64,000 nucleotides of DNA from Nonlabens ulvanivorans (GCF_000755285.1 NZ_BBMK01000002.1:310001-374000); one strand, 5' to 3'. Positions 35,045 to 45,277 are shown, counted from the first letter of the stretch. Translations and numbers: made by a program. Notes: a model not told the origin generated them from the letters alone.

Positions 35045-36583
35045 ATGCTCACAAAAGTCTATGGAAGTGCCGTTTTTGGTGTGGAAGCAACAACCATTAC
35101 GGTAGAAGTTAATAGTGTAAAAGGAATAGGATATCACCTTGTCGGGTTACCAGATAAAGCAATCAGCGAGAGTTCCTATCGTATCGCAGCAGCGTTATCT
35201 AATGTAGGATACAAGCTGCCAGGTAAAAAAATTACCATTAACATGGCTCCAGCAGACTTGCGTAAAGAAGGTAGTGCCTATGATTTAACACTAGCAATCG
35301 GTATACTTATATCTTCTGGTCAAATTAAGGCAGATGAGGTGGATCAATACCTAATTATGGGAGAACTGTCTTTAGACGGTAGCTTACAACCTATTAAAGG
35401 CGCTTTACCCATCGCCATAAAAGCTAGAGAAGAAAAATATAAAGGATTTATACTGCCTGCACAAAATGCTCGCGAGGCAGCTATTGTTGATGGACTAGAG
35501 GTTTATGGCGTTGATAATATCTCACAAGTAATAGATTTTTTTAATGAAGAAAAGCCACTAGAGCCTACGATAGTGGATACTAGAGATGAGTTTTTTCAAG
35601 CCCTAGAACATCCAGAATTTGATTTTGCAGATGTTAAAGGGCAAGAGTCCATTAAAAGATGTATGGAAATAGCAGCTGCTGGTGGACATAACATTATTCT
35701 TATAGGTCCGCCAGGTTCTGGTAAAACAATGCTTGCTAAAAGACTACCATCTATATTACCACCCATGACATTGCATGAGGCATTAGAAACAACCAAAATT
35801 CATAGCGTCGCTGGTCGTACTCAAGAAAAAGCAGGTTTGATGGCGCAACGACCTTTCCGTAGTCCACACCATACAATATCAGATGTGGCATTAGTAGGTG
35901 GTGGTGCTTATCCACAACCTGGTGAGATATCAATGTCTCACAATGGCGTACTTTTCTTAGATGAGTTACCAGAATTTAAACGAACTGTGCTCGAGGTGAT
36001 GCGACAACCTCTAGAAGATCGTGAGGTCACTATTTCTCGAGCAAAGTTTACGGTGACCTATCCATCTAGTTTTATGCTAGTAGCAAGTATGAATCCTAGT
36101 CCTGGCGGATATTTCAATGATCCAGACGCGCCTGTACAAAGCAGTCCGGCAGAAATGCAACGATACCTTAGTAAGGTATCTGGTCCACTACTAGATCGCA
36201 TCGATATTCATATAGAGGTTACACCAGTCCCATTTGAGAAACTTACAGAAGAACGGTTGGCAGAAAAATCCAATGTGATCAGAAAGCGTGTCACTGCCGC
36301 TAGAGATATTCAGACAGACCGCTTTCGCGAAAGCGAGAAAACACATTATAATGCTCAAATGAGTGTCAAGGACATTAGAAAATATTGTGTGTTAGATGAT
36401 AGTAGTAAAGAATTGCTTAAAAGTGCTATGGAACGATTAAACCTTAGTGCTAGAGCCTATGATCGGATTTTAAAAGTTTCAAGAACAATTGCAGATCTAG
36501 AAGGCTCTATAGATATCACGGGCACACATATTGCAGAAGCTATACAATACCGCAGCCTGGATAGAGATGGCTGGCTAGGATAA
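35045..36583 (+). CDS. comM: YifB/ComM family Mg-chelatase-like AAA+ ATPase
   Basis: 512 residues, normal length. N-terminal ChlI domain (GVEATTITVEVNSVKGIGYHLVGLPDKAISES), AAA+ core with Walker A GPPGSGKTMLAKRLPS, Walker B VLFLDELPEF, sensor SMNPSPGG and C-terminal Mg_chelatase_C (LSARAYDRILKVSRTIADLEGS). ComM is a hexameric helicase for branch migration during natural transformation. The iterated palindrome at 36320-36335 encodes RFRES. It follows the RNA array. Confidence 0.95.
   Translation: MLTKVYGSAVFGVEATTITVEVNSVKGIGYHLVGLPDKAISESSYRIAAALSNVGYKLPGKKITINMAPADLRKEGSAYDLTLAIGILISSGQIKADEVDQYLIMGELSLDGSLQPIKGALPIAIKAREEKYKGFILPAQNAREAAIVDGLEVYGVDNISQVIDFFNEEKPLEPTIVDTRDEFFQALEHPEFDFADVKGQESIKRCMEIAAAGGHNIILIGPPGSGKTMLAKRLPSILPPMTLHEALETTKIHSVAGRTQEKAGLMAQRPFRSPHHTISDVALVGGGAYPQPGEISMSHNGVLFLDELPEFKRTVLEVMRQPLEDREVTISRAKFTVTYPSSFMLVASMNPSPGGYFNDPDAPVQSSPAEMQRYLSKVSGPLLDRIDIHIEVTPVPFEKLTEERLAEKSNVIRKRVTAARDIQTDRFRESEKTHYNAQMSVKDIRKYCVLDDSSKELLKSAMERLNLSARAYDRILKVSRTIADLEGSIDITGTHIAEAIQYRSLDRDGWLG
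36320..36335. repeat. Highly iterated palindrome, in comM
   Basis: Perfect CGCTTTCGCGAAAGCG read as RFRES. Confidence 0.9.
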
Positions 36584-36597
36584 ATTAATTAAATTAA

Positions 36598-36957
36598 ATG
36601 AGTAAAATTTTAAAATTAGAAACGCTTACAGATAACTTTGGCGAGGATAATGAAACCTTTGTACAAATACTTGATATTTTCTTGCAAGAAGTGCCAGAAG
36701 ATTACCAATTACTAGAAGAACAAATACAATCAAAAAACTTTAAAGAAGCTGGTGAGACCTCACATAAAATAAAATCTAGTTATAGATTATTAGATATGGA
36801 AATGGAAACGATGTTATTGCAAGAGATTGAAAATAGGGCCAAAACGGAACAGGATACCGATGAGATTATTACACTATTTGAGCAGTTTCAAGTAAATTAT
36901 GATATAGGCATCAATACAGTACAACATACACGTGATGCATTTGCTTTAAAAAGTTGA
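36598..36957 (+). CDS. Stand-alone histidine phosphotransfer (Hpt) protein
   Basis: 119 residues forming a helical bundle; phosphoacceptor His56 in SHKIKSS. The helices around it (TFVQILDIFLQEVPEDYQLLEEQI ... LLDMEMETMLLQEIENRA) fit the Hpt fold. It passes phosphate between a hybrid kinase and a regulator not encoded beside it. Starts 14 bp after comM and may be co-transcribed. Confidence 0.85.
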   Translation: MSKILKLETLTDNFGEDNETFVQILDIFLQEVPEDYQLLEEQIQSKNFKEAGETSHKIKSSYRLLDMEMETMLLQEIENRAKTEQDTDEIITLFEQFQVNYDIGINTVQHTRDAFALKS

Positions 36958-37051
36958 GCCTTTACGATAAGTGAATTGATAATCAGTTGATTATTAATTA
37001 GCAAGTAGAGCTTTTAATTCGTATTTTTGCAAAATATTTAAAAGAAGTTAT

Positions 37052-38935
37052 TTGAAAAATTTTGAAGTCTTAGGACTCTCACAGCCGTTATTAGACGGCC
37101 TCGCTGACATGGGTTTTGAAAACCAACAGAGATTCAGCAACAGTCTATTCCCCCCCTTTTATTAAAGCATGACGGAGACTTTATAGGTCTTGCTCAAACT
37201 GGTACGGGAAAAACTGCTGCTTTCGGTTTACCCTTATTGGATCTTATAGATGTTAATTCTCGTGAAGTACAAGCCCTTATTCTGGCACCTACTCGCGAAC
37301 TTGCTCAACAGATTTGTGGGCAAATGGAACAAATGTCTAAACACTTAGGTAAAGTGAATGTTGTTCCCGTTTTTGGTGGAGCAAATATTATGAATCAAAT
37401 TAGAGACATACGTCGTGGTGCACAAGTAATTGTGGCTACACCTGGTCGATTAATGGATTTAATGAAACGCCGTGAAGTAAAACTCGACGCTTTAAAGTAT
37501 ATGATACTTGATGAAGCTGACGAGATGCTTAACATGGGTTTTAAAGAAGATATTGATTTTATTCTCTCAAAGAGTGATACTGGTAGAAATATCTGGTTAT
37601 TCTCTGCTACAATGGCACGTGAAATTAAGCGTATTGTAGATACTTATATGGTGCAACCTGAAGAGGTGCGTATCAATAGAGAAAATATTGTAAATACAAA
37701 TATCGAACACCAATCGATACAGTTAAAAGCATCTGACAAGATAGAGGCTTTACGCCGTTTCTTAGATTATGATCAAGATATGTTTGGTGTTGTATTTTGT
37801 CGTACAAAACGTGATACTCAAAATGTAGCAGATCAGTTGAACAACAACGGTTATGCTACTGAAGCCTTACATGGTGATATGTCACAAGCACAGCGTGATG
37901 CTGCAATGAAACGTTTCCGTAATAAGAACTTAAAGTTACTTATAGCAACAGATGTTGCTGCACGTGGTATTGATGTAGATGATATTACTCACGTTATACA
38001 CTTTGCGTTACCAGATGATCCTGAGTTCTATACGCACCGTTCTGGTCGTACGGCTCGAGCTGGTAAGAAAGGAGTTTCTATAGCTTTAATAACTCGTGGT
38101 GATAATCGCAAGTTAAAATTTATCGCTAGTAAATTAGGGATTGAATTCACACAAGGAGAAGTTCCTGCATTAGAGGCTATTACTCAAAAACGTATTTCTC
38201 GATGGTCAGAAAATATGATCAAACAAGATATCAATGAGAAGATAGATGAGAAGTTACTAACTGAGGTTCAAGAAAGCTTTGCTGAGGTAACTAAGGAAGA
38301 ATTAATCGCCAAGTTGTTGACTAAAGAATACAACTCTATTTATAAACGTAATTCTATATCTGATCTAAATGACCGTTCTAAAAGTCGTGATAGAGATGAT
38401 AGTCCAAGACGTGAGCGCGGTAAACGCACTAGTGTGGTACTGAAGAAGGAATGAAGACTTACTTTATCAATTTAGGTCTTAAGGATGATATCAATAAAGG
38501 TGCATTACTAGGATATGTATGTGATACCACAGGTATTTCTGGTGCTCAGATAGGTCGTATCGTTATGGATAAGACTCATTCTTATATGGATGTTGCAGAA
38601 GATGTAGCGTCTCAAATCCTTACACTAGACGGTAAACAACGTAATGGTCATGACTTAAGAGTTAATGAACATAAAGGTGTCGTAAGCGAGCCAGCTCGAG
38701 AACGTGGTGGTCGTAGCGGTGGCGGATTTAAAGGTCGTCGTGATTCTGGCGGTGGCGGCGGATTTAAAGGTCGTCGTAGTAATGATTCTGGCGGCGGCGG
38801 TGGCTATAAAGGAAAACGTAGTGATTCTGATAGTAGTGACCGTGGTAATAGAAGTAGCGTCGTGGAAACGATTCTTCTTCAAGTGGAAATGATAGCAGTG
38901 GTAACCGTGGTGGCTTTAAAGGTCGTAAGTGGTAG
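37052..38935 (+). CDS. DEAD-box RNA helicase with DbpA-like RNA-binding domain (three frameshifts)
   Basis: Reads MKNFEVLGLSQPLLDGLADMGFENP from TTG 37052, then Q-motif, AQTGTGKT, PTRELAQQ, TPGRLMD, DEAD, SAT, and the C-domain ARGIDVDDITHVIHFALPDD and HRSGRTARAG. After a linker comes a DbpA-type RNA-binding domain (INKGALLGYVCDTTGISGAQIGRIVMDK) and an RGG/Gly-rich tail ending GGFKGRKW. One-base deletions near 37123, 38433 and 38858 split it; repairing each restores one ~627-codon protein. The C7 run at 37150-37156 adds a Pro codon (SIPPLL). Probable role: ribosome assembly or cold-adapted RNA remodelling. Confidence 0.9.
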
Positions 38936-38952
38936 TCAAGTTATAAGTATAA

Positions 38953-38988
38953 AAAAAGCCTGTTTAGTATCAACTAAACAGGCTTTTT
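38953..38988 (+). terminator. Rho-independent terminator after DEAD-box gene
   Basis: 15-bp perfect stem AAAAAGCCTGTTTAG / CTAAACAGGCTTTTT with 6-nt loop TATCAA. Confidence 0.85.
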
Positions 38989-39032
38989 AATTTTGGTCCA
39001 ATCACGCAAGATGGAGCATGATCTTTTTTAAG

Positions 39033-39314
39033 TCAATTTCTCAGTCCTTTTTTATCCTGTTCTTCCTTTATATCTAGTCTTCTGTATTCTTCTTTGTAGT
39101 CTCTTAATCTAGAGCTAACCAGCCACAGTCCAAATATGATACATAGAATGCTACCTATGATAATTTTATAATCAATTATAGGTGCTGTGATACAAAGTAC
39201 AAAAGGAATTATAAAAAGAATCAAGGCAAATAAAAAGATCGATTGTAATCTACCTGTTAAAATACTACAGAGCATTAAACGAGCTTCTTTTAAAATATCA
39301 GACCTTTTAATCAT
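39033..39314 (-). CDS. Small two-TM hypothetical protein
   Basis: 93 residues: basic N-terminus (MIKRSDILKEARLML), two hydrophobic segments (SIFLFALILFIIPFVLCITA and IIIGSILCIIFGLWLVSSRL) and a charged C-terminus (RDYKEEYRRLDIKEEQDKKG). It starts 2 bp after the endonuclease gene ends, so is probably co-transcribed with it. Function unknown. Confidence 0.65.
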   Translation of the reverse strand: MIKRSDILKEARLMLCSILTGRLQSIFLFALILFIIPFVLCITAPIIDYKIIIGSILCIIFGLWLVSSRLRDYKEEYRRLDIKEEQDKKGLRN

Positions 39315-39316
39315 TC

Positions 39317-41287
39317 TTATTTTACAATCAACTTCAGACTTTGTGACGCATTTTCCGTTTGAACTTTTACAATATATAAACCTATAGGTAAGTTGTGTTC
39401 AAAGGTCGTGTTTTGATCAATATCTCTTTGAATAGTCATTCTTCCTAATTGATCATAAATGGTTACTTGAGTATCTTGTTCTATCCCAGAAATATGAAAG
39501 TTATTTTCACTAGGATTGGGAAATAGTTTTACAGTAGTTAATTGTTCACTTTCATTAGATAAGGTGAAGTTTTGACCTACTTGATTTCCCCCCCAGATGT
39601 ATTCCACTAATTCTGGATTATCGATAAATGGATTACGATTGATTTGCCAGTTATAAATTACGTTATTACGGTTCATTTCAAAATCATCTGGTGGATCATT
39701 TCTATGCCATTGCAATAGGGTTGCTAGATCTCCTAATTGTCCTACCGTAGTATTACTAGGATTACCATTTACTACATCAATATTGTTATAGCGTAAGGTC
39801 ATATAAAATACAGCACGCGCTACATCACCATGCCAGGAACCTTGTGTACCATTAGGGCCGTCATATTCTGGATAATCTTTATTACCTCTTGAACTATTCT
39901 CACCACCATCAGTTGCTCTTAAATGATGTGCATCACTTTGTCCGTGCCTTAAACTATCAACATTAGTATTAGTCCATACAGCCATACCATCGATAGTTTC
40001 GTCATATTCAATCTCATAAAAACCACCGCGTGATCGTGGATAGATATGCTCACGATTCCATTTTCCGGTACTATTACTACCTGTTTGATAATCTGCTTTA
40101 GAACGTTCTTGTTCTGTATACATTAACCATACTTGATTAGAATTTAAAGGTGACTGATCAGATTCTTTCATGATTTGTACGATATCATCATAAGTGTGAA
40201 TGCGTACTACAAACTCCTCTGCTATGATGCTGGTTATTGCATTTTCTAATTGTGGACTAGCTAACCCATCGAGAGAGTCGTAATAATTTGCTGGTGCCGT
40301 GCTGTTAACAATTCCATAGGTAGGTGCTAGTGGAGTACCATAAGCGGCTACTTGAAAATCATTATCAACAACTAAATGACGCTCATTGTCTTTCAATCTT
40401 TTAAAACCTACAGGAACATTATTATCTAGATTGACTCTTAATTCTTCATCACCTTCATCAATAATATCGTCTATGATTGTATAGCTAGCAATGACGCTCG
40501 TTTGTCCTGCGGTAAATATAACTTGAGAAGGACCAGTATAATCTGTACTATCAAAATTACCTAAATCGATAGTGTAATTTAGAACAAAGTCAGTGGTTTG
40601 CGGTTGTGACAAAGTAAAGGTAATGTCAAAGTTGCTGCCTTCAGAAATGGGTAAAGGAGCTACTGTAAATCCTATACCTGTGTAGGTAGGTACTGTTGCA
40701 TCATTTAAAGAATGAGGAGTAGGAGCTTTGGTCTCATAAGTTCCATCAGCTTTACGTTGAACAGACTCTGTAGTTTTATTCCCATTTTCATTCTCATTAT
40801 ATTGATCATTTATACCCAACAGGCTCATTAATGCCATATTATCCGCGTCGTCTGTATCATAAATTAAAGCACTGATCAGGTTAGTTTGCGAGGCAAAAGT
40901 TTGGTCAGGCCAGTCTGTGTCGTTTCCTGCATATATAGCGACGGCATCTGCACCTATTTGAATATTACTTTCTGCTAGATAGCGATCTGGTACAGGAGAA
41001 ACTAAAGAACTTCCTAAAACTACAAGCCCATTGTCATCTGTAGTAAGTCCATCGAGATCTACGGTGTAATAACTGCGTCCCATCCCAGTAGATGCGCTAG
41101 TAGAACCATTGAAAAATACGAGAACATAACCGTTAAGAGAAAAGAAAGGTATATCAGATTTGAGTTCTACAAACTGTCTGTCATTTGTGCTAGGCGTATC
41201 TGAGTCTAGCTCATTGATGACTACTTGCGCTTTCGCGAAAGCGATACCAAAAAGAGAAATGGCTACAAAGGTGATTAACTTTTTCAT
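39317..41287 (-). CDS. Secreted endonuclease I-family protein with Calx-beta and T9SS sorting domain
   Basis: 656 residues from ATG 41287. Signal peptide MKKLITFVAISLFGIAFAKA; then an LTD-like domain (VVINELDSDTPSTNDRQFVELK), a Calx-beta-type domain (ISEGSNFDITFTLSQ...IDEGDEELRVNLDN), an endonuclease I ββα-metal domain (NREHIYPRSRGG, SDAHHLRATDGGENSSRGNKDY, WHGDVARAVFYMTLRY) and a C-terminal type A T9SS sorting domain (VKLFPNPSENNFHISG...GLYIVKVQT). Probably degrades extracellular DNA at the cell surface for nutrients. A C7 run (39588-39594) adds one Gly to YIWGGNQ. Confidence 0.92.
   Translation of the reverse strand: MKKLITFVAISLFGIAFAKAQVVINELDSDTPSTNDRQFVELKSDIPFFSLNGYVLVFFNGSTSASTGMGRSYYTVDLDGLTTDDNGLVVLGSSLVSPVPDRYLAESNIQIGADAVAIYAGNDTDWPDQTFASQTNLISALIYDTDDADNMALMSLLGINDQYNENENGNKTTESVQRKADGTYETKAPTPHSLNDATVPTYTGIGFTVAPLPISEGSNFDITFTLSQPQTTDFVLNYTIDLGNFDSTDYTGPSQVIFTAGQTSVIASYTIIDDIIDEGDEELRVNLDNNVPVGFKRLKDNERHLVVDNDFQVAAYGTPLAPTYGIVNSTAPANYYDSLDGLASPQLENAITSIIAEEFVVRIHTYDDIVQIMKESDQSPLNSNQVWLMYTEQERSKADYQTGSNSTGKWNREHIYPRSRGGFYEIEYDETIDGMAVWTNTNVDSLRHGQSDAHHLRATDGGENSSRGNKDYPEYDGPNGTQGSWHGDVARAVFYMTLRYNNIDVVNGNPSNTTVGQLGDLATLLQWHRNDPPDDFEMNRNNVIYNWQINRNPFIDNPELVEYIWGGNQVGQNFTLSNESEQLTTVKLFPNPSENNFHISGIEQDTQVTIYDQLGRMTIQRDIDQNTTFEHNLPIGLYIVKVQTENASQSLKLIVK
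41228..41243. repeat. Highly iterated palindrome in endonuclease signal peptide
   Basis: Perfect CGCTTTCGCGAAAGCG encoding AFAKA at the signal peptide C-region. Confidence 0.9.
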
Positions 41288-41370
41288 TCTAGGGGATTTT
41301 GCGCAAAATACGTTTGTTTTCACGCTTCCTAGAATAAGAAATAGTTAATTATAAAGTAGTTATCCAATAA

Positions 41371-41835
41371 TTAAAAACGCAACGATAATCCTATAGAGGT
41401 ACCTGTTGATATGAATGACAATTGAGTTGGAATATCACCAGAGTCTGTTAGGCCTGAATTATAGATGTCTACTGCGGTATCTATTTTTTTATTTTGTCTT
41501 ATATTTATAGGTATTGCAATAGCTATAAGACCAGCGCCTAGAAAACCTTGAACGTTATTAAAATTTTTACCGGCAATTACCTTTCCTAATTGATAACCTA
41601 TTAATGCGCCACCTGTAAATCCTAAAAGTTGAGATATCCCTCGATATTGTCTGGCATCATAAAATAAACGATGTGCCTCTTCATTTGATTCTAAGACTTT
41701 ATTTAAATCAGAAATATTGAGAAAATCATCACCTAGTTGATAATTATATCCTCCAATAGAAACTTTTTTAATTTCTTGAGCTTGAGTTAATGAAATACTT
41801 AAAATTAATAAGAGTAACGAAAAAAAGGTTTTCAT
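41371..41835 (-). CDS. Secreted hypothetical protein with glycine-zipper-like segment
   Basis: 154 residues: signal peptide (MKTFFSLLLLILSISLTQAQ), a soluble part, and two hydrophobic Gly-rich segments (LLGFTGGALIGYQLGKVIAG and VQGFLGAGLIAIAIPI) that could insert in a membrane; ends in a beta-strand GTSIGLSLRF typical of outer-membrane proteins. Not recognised. Confidence 0.65.
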   Translation of the reverse strand: MKTFFSLLLLILSISLTQAQEIKKVSIGGYNYQLGDDFLNISDLNKVLESNEEAHRLFYDARQYRGISQLLGFTGGALIGYQLGKVIAGKNFNNVQGFLGAGLIAIAIPINIRQNKKIDTAVDIYNSGLTDSGDIPTQLSFISTGTSIGLSLRF

Positions 41836-41942
41836 AGCTTAATAGAATTAAGAATAAATGTAGGTCGTTTCTATTCAATCTAAAAATGTTTAACAGGCAT
41901 TAACGTTTTATTAAACTGTTGTGTAATCATATTTATTAACTG

Positions 41943-41950
41943 TAAGTTTG
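41943..41950 (+). promoter_or_regulatory. Promoter -7 element, leaderless-type
   Basis: TAAGTTTG, then AAT, then the ATG at 41954 of the DUF3095 gene. Confidence 0.5.
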
Positions 41951-41953
41951 AAT

Positions 41954-43087
41954 ATGGCAAATAATGACTTTTATCGCAATTTATTCATCCAGTACATGCC
42001 TATTCAAGAGGTATTGCTAGATCCTTCATTATTTGAGAATGTACCTGATAATTGGAACATAATAGTTACAGACGTACAGAACTCTACAGCAGCTGTGAGT
42101 GCAGGAAATCACCAACTGGTTAATCTAGCCGCAACGGGTAGTATTGTGGCGTGTCTCAATATCGCTAGAGATAGGGATGTTATGATTCCGTTTTTTTTTG
42201 GTGGTGATGGTGCGACCATTATCGTGCCTGATATTATTCTTAAGGAGTGTTTACATGCTCTTGTTTTGCATCAAGAAAATTGTCAATCTAATTTTGATTT
42301 CTTTTTGAGAGTAGATTCTTGCAAAGTAGGAGACATGATTAAAAAAGGAGCTTCTTTAAAAATTACAAAGGTTAAATTGAATGAGTTACATATCATTCCA
42401 GTAGTGTTGGGTGATGCCTTACAAATTGCCGAGGATCAGGTAAAGTCTAAAAGCCGAAAAATAGAATTGGCAAATATTCCCTATAATCTCAATTTAAAAG
42501 GCATGGAATGTAAGTGGGATAAAATTGCACCACCTATTGATAATAATGAAATACTCACACTTATCATAAAAGCGCAAACAACAGCTTTACAAAGTTCTGT
42601 TTATAGTGAAGTTTTAACTAAGATGGAATTTATATATGGTGATGTTAAAATGAGACATCCTATCACTATCGAAAAGTTGATTATGATTAATAGTCTAGGT
42701 CAGCTTAAAAATGAGGTATTAATGAAGTTCTCTGAGCTTAAATGGGTAGAAGTTGTGGCGAGTGCGATGCGTTCTTTTATGGCTCGCTGGTATTTGAAAA
42801 ATAATAAAAAAGGACGTAATTACCTAAAAGAGTTACCTGAGCTTACAGAGTCCTTAATGGTGGATGGCACTATAAATACTGTGATTGCCGGAACTGGTAA
42901 ACAACGTGAGTTATTGCTACTTGAACTGCAGTCCATGCAAGATAAAGGCCAGCTACGGTATGGGTACTATGTTAGTAATACTAGTGTGCTTTCTTGTTAT
43001 GTTACCGCTATAGATGATTATCATGTACACTTTTTAGATGGTGATCAAGGTGGTTATACGCAAGCTTCCAAATTACTAAAAATCTAA
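41954..43087 (+). CDS. DUF3095 family protein (nucleotidyl cyclase-like fold)
   Basis: 377 residues from ATG 41954. The N-terminal ~170 residues (WNIIVTDVQNSTAAV, PFFFGGDGATIIVP, FFLRVDSC) resemble the class III nucleotidyl cyclase fold, with Asp residues and a GGDGA turn at metal-binding positions; the C-terminal part is DUF3095-specific (SSVYSEVLTKMEFIYGDVKMRHPI, FMARWYLK, DGTINTVIAGT, HVHFLDGDQGGYTQASKLLK). Cyclase activity is not established. A single gene with its own promoter and terminator. Confidence 0.8.
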   Translation: MANNDFYRNLFIQYMPIQEVLLDPSLFENVPDNWNIIVTDVQNSTAAVSAGNHQLVNLAATGSIVACLNIARDRDVMIPFFFGGDGATIIVPDIILKECLHALVLHQENCQSNFDFFLRVDSCKVGDMIKKGASLKITKVKLNELHIIPVVLGDALQIAEDQVKSKSRKIELANIPYNLNLKGMECKWDKIAPPIDNNEILTLIIKAQTTALQSSVYSEVLTKMEFIYGDVKMRHPITIEKLIMINSLGQLKNEVLMKFSELKWVEVVASAMRSFMARWYLKNNKKGRNYLKELPELTESLMVDGTINTVIAGTGKQRELLLLELQSMQDKGQLRYGYYVSNTSVLSCYVTAIDDYHVHFLDGDQGGYTQASKLLKI

Positions 43088-43147
43088 TGCTCAAAACATA
43101 TGAAATTAGGTTCTTTCATATGGTAAAACCGTTTTGAAACGAATAAA

Positions 43148-43175
43148 AAAAGCCATCTCAAAAGAGATGGCTTTT
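43148..43175. terminator. Bidirectional terminator between DUF3095 and GAPDH genes
   Basis: 12-bp stem AAAAGCCATCTC / GAGATGGCTTTT with AAAA loop, flanked by A and T runs; serves both convergent genes. Confidence 0.85.
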
Positions 43176-43199
43176 ACCTTTTAGTCTACAATTACGCTA

Positions 43200-44648
43200 C
43201 TAATAATACGTGAATCGTCTTACTTTAGCAATATATTTTGCAAGTCTTATTACTTGATGACTGTATCCATATTCATTATCATACCATACATACAACACGA
43301 CATTTTTACCATCTGCACTTACAATAGTCGCATTTGAATCAAATATAGATGGAGCGTTAGATCCTACAATATCGCTGGATACCAGTTCATTATCAATAGA
43401 ATATTTGATTTGCTCTACAAGGTCGCCTTCTAGTGCATATTTTTTCATGATTTGATTGATGCCTTCTTTACTAGTAACTGTTTCTAATTCTAGATTTAAA
43501 ATGGCAAGAGAACCATTAGGAACAGGTACACGTATAGCGTTAGAGGTTAACTTACCTTCAAAAGATGGTAATGCTTTACTTACTGCTTTACCAGCACCGG
43601 TTTCTGTAATAACCATATTTAAAGCAGCAGCACGACCACGACGGTACTTGCTGTGCATGTTATCCACTAGGTTTTGGTCATTAGTATATGCATGTATAGT
43701 CTCTAAATGACCTTTTACAACACCAAAGGTATCTTCCACAGCTTTTAATACTGGAGTGATAGCGTTAGTTGTACAACTAGCCGCAGAGAAAATATCCACT
43801 TTATCTGGATCATTCTCTAGCTGGTTGACACCATGCACGATATTAGGAATACCTTTACCTGGTGCGGTAAGTAAAACTTTATGAGCACCTTTAGCTTTTA
43901 AGTGGCGAGCTAGAGCTTCATCATCTCTAAAAGCTCCGGTATTATCTATAATCAATGCATCATTAATTCCATAAGATGTGTAATCGATATCTTCAGGAGC
44001 ATTTGCGCTTATAATTTTAACGGTAGTACCATTAATGATTAACGATTCATTTGCTACATCATAACTTACAGTACCAGAAAAATCACCATGTACAGAATCT
44101 TGAGCAAGAAGCGACGCACGCTTTTCAAGAACCGTCTCATCAATTTTACCTCGAGTTACAATAGCTCTTAATCTTAACTGGCTACCTTTTCCAGCCTTAG
44201 TCATTAACTCGCGTGCTAATAAGCGACCAATTCTACCAAAACCGTATAATACCACATCCTTAGGCTTGATATCATTTGCTTGTTGTGCATCACCTAATTT
44301 ACTTGCAACAAATGCGGTCGCATTTTGATAGTCATTATCTTCTAGGTGGTACTCATAGGTTAGTTTACCTATGTCTAGTTTTGCAGGTGGCATGTCCAGT
44401 TGTAGGATAGCCTGAGCAATTTCTACACTATCAAAAACCGAGATAGGCTTCTGTACAAATTCACCAGCATACTCATGCAGGTTGATGATCTCACTCACGT
44501 TACGATCAATCAATTGATTTCTAAAAAGCACCAGCTCTATAGACTTATCATACCATAAATCACTTACGGCTTTAATAAATGCAACTGCTGCGCGACGCCT
44601 ATCAGTTTGAAAGGCGAGCTCTTTTTCATAAGTATCTAAGCTACTCAT
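43200..44648 (-). CDS. gap: Glyceraldehyde-3-phosphate dehydrogenase, long form
   Basis: 482 residues. Residues 1-120 form an N-terminal extension typical of the long Bacteroidota enzyme; GFGRIGR (136-142) binds NAD(P), SCTTN (291-295) holds catalytic Cys292, followed by HAYTNDQ, RRGRAAALNM and the C-terminal WYDNEYGYSHQVIRLAKYI. It interconverts GAP and 1,3-bisphosphoglycerate. A TACTTTTG promoter element lies at 44680-44687 (minus). Flavobacteria usually carry a second, short GAPDH; which direction this form favours is not visible here. Confidence 0.93.
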   Translation of the reverse strand: MSSLDTYEKELAFQTDRRRAAVAFIKAVSDLWYDKSIELVLFRNQLIDRNVSEIINLHEYAGEFVQKPISVFDSVEIAQAILQLDMPPAKLDIGKLTYEYHLEDNDYQNATAFVASKLGDAQQANDIKPKDVVLYGFGRIGRLLARELMTKAGKGSQLRLRAIVTRGKIDETVLEKRASLLAQDSVHGDFSGTVSYDVANESLIINGTTVKIISANAPEDIDYTSYGINDALIIDNTGAFRDDEALARHLKAKGAHKVLLTAPGKGIPNIVHGVNQLENDPDKVDIFSAASCTTNAITPVLKAVEDTFGVVKGHLETIHAYTNDQNLVDNMHSKYRRGRAAALNMVITETGAGKAVSKALPSFEGKLTSNAIRVPVPNGSLAILNLELETVTSKEGINQIMKKYALEGDLVEQIKYSIDNELVSSDIVGSNAPSIFDSNATIVSADGKNVVLYVWYDNEYGYSHQVIRLAKYIAKVRRFTYY

Positions 44649-44812
44649 TGAATGGGTTTTTGTGGGTTTTATTTGGCTGCAAAAGTAATACTTCTACAAC
44701 GTTTTCGTAACTCGTTTTAACTAAAATTTAGAGGCCTATAATCATAGGTTTTTTTTGAACGTCATAACCTTCTAGTGTCAGTAGTGCACTGGCTGTGAAT
44801 TTTCTTAAAAGA

Positions 44813-45277
44813 CTATTTGTAGGCTTTTTTAATTTGATCCAGGCGTTTTTTATTATCTCGATCTTTAATAGTTTCTCTTTTGTCGTGAAGTTTTTTACCT
44901 TTTGCAAGAGCGATGTCCATTTTAGCAAGTCCTTTATCATTGATAAATAACTTAAGGGGGGGTATAATCGTGTTACCACTAGAATTGACATCCTTTTCTA
45001 ATTTTTTAAGCTCTTTACGGTTAAGTAGTAGCTTACGAGCTTGTTTAGGCTTATGATTAAAATAAGTTGCATGAGAGTATTCTTGTACTGTCATGTTAAT
45101 TATAAAAAGTTCGCCATTTGTAAATTCACAAAACGCCTCGGCGATACTGGCTTTTCCTAAACGTATAGCTTTTATTTCAGTACCGCCCAAAACGATACCA
45201 GCCATATACTTATCCAGTATTTCAAACTCAAATCGCGCTTTGCGATTTTTAATCTCTATGTTGTTCTTAAATTTCAT
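44813..45277 (-). CDS. smpB: SsrA-binding protein SmpB
   Basis: 154 residues from ATG 45277. OB-fold pattern IEIKNRKARFEFEILDKYMAGIVLGGTEIKAIRLGKASIAEAFCEF, GELFIINMTVQEYS, ARKLLLNRKELKKLE, and the C-terminal tail KGLAKMDIALAKGKKLHDKRETIKDRD that enters the ribosome with tmRNA during trans-translation. A G7 run (44956-44962) encodes an extra Pro (TIIPPLKLF; family norm is one residue shorter). A TATATTTG element at 45288-45295 (minus) supports the start. Confidence 0.95.
   Translation of the reverse strand: MKFKNNIEIKNRKARFEFEILDKYMAGIVLGGTEIKAIRLGKASIAEAFCEFTNGELFIINMTVQEYSHATYFNHKPKQARKLLLNRKELKKLEKDVNSSGNTIIPPLKLFINDKGLAKMDIALAKGKKLHDKRETIKDRDNKKRLDQIKKAYK

Noticed and set aside
38704-38892. 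Small hydrophobic protein inside the DEAD-box gene 3' end
   Set aside because: It is an alternative reading of the Gly/Arg-rich repeats.
44728-44991. Minus-strand gene overlapping smpB
   Set aside because: Out-of-frame shadow of SmpB with no family features.
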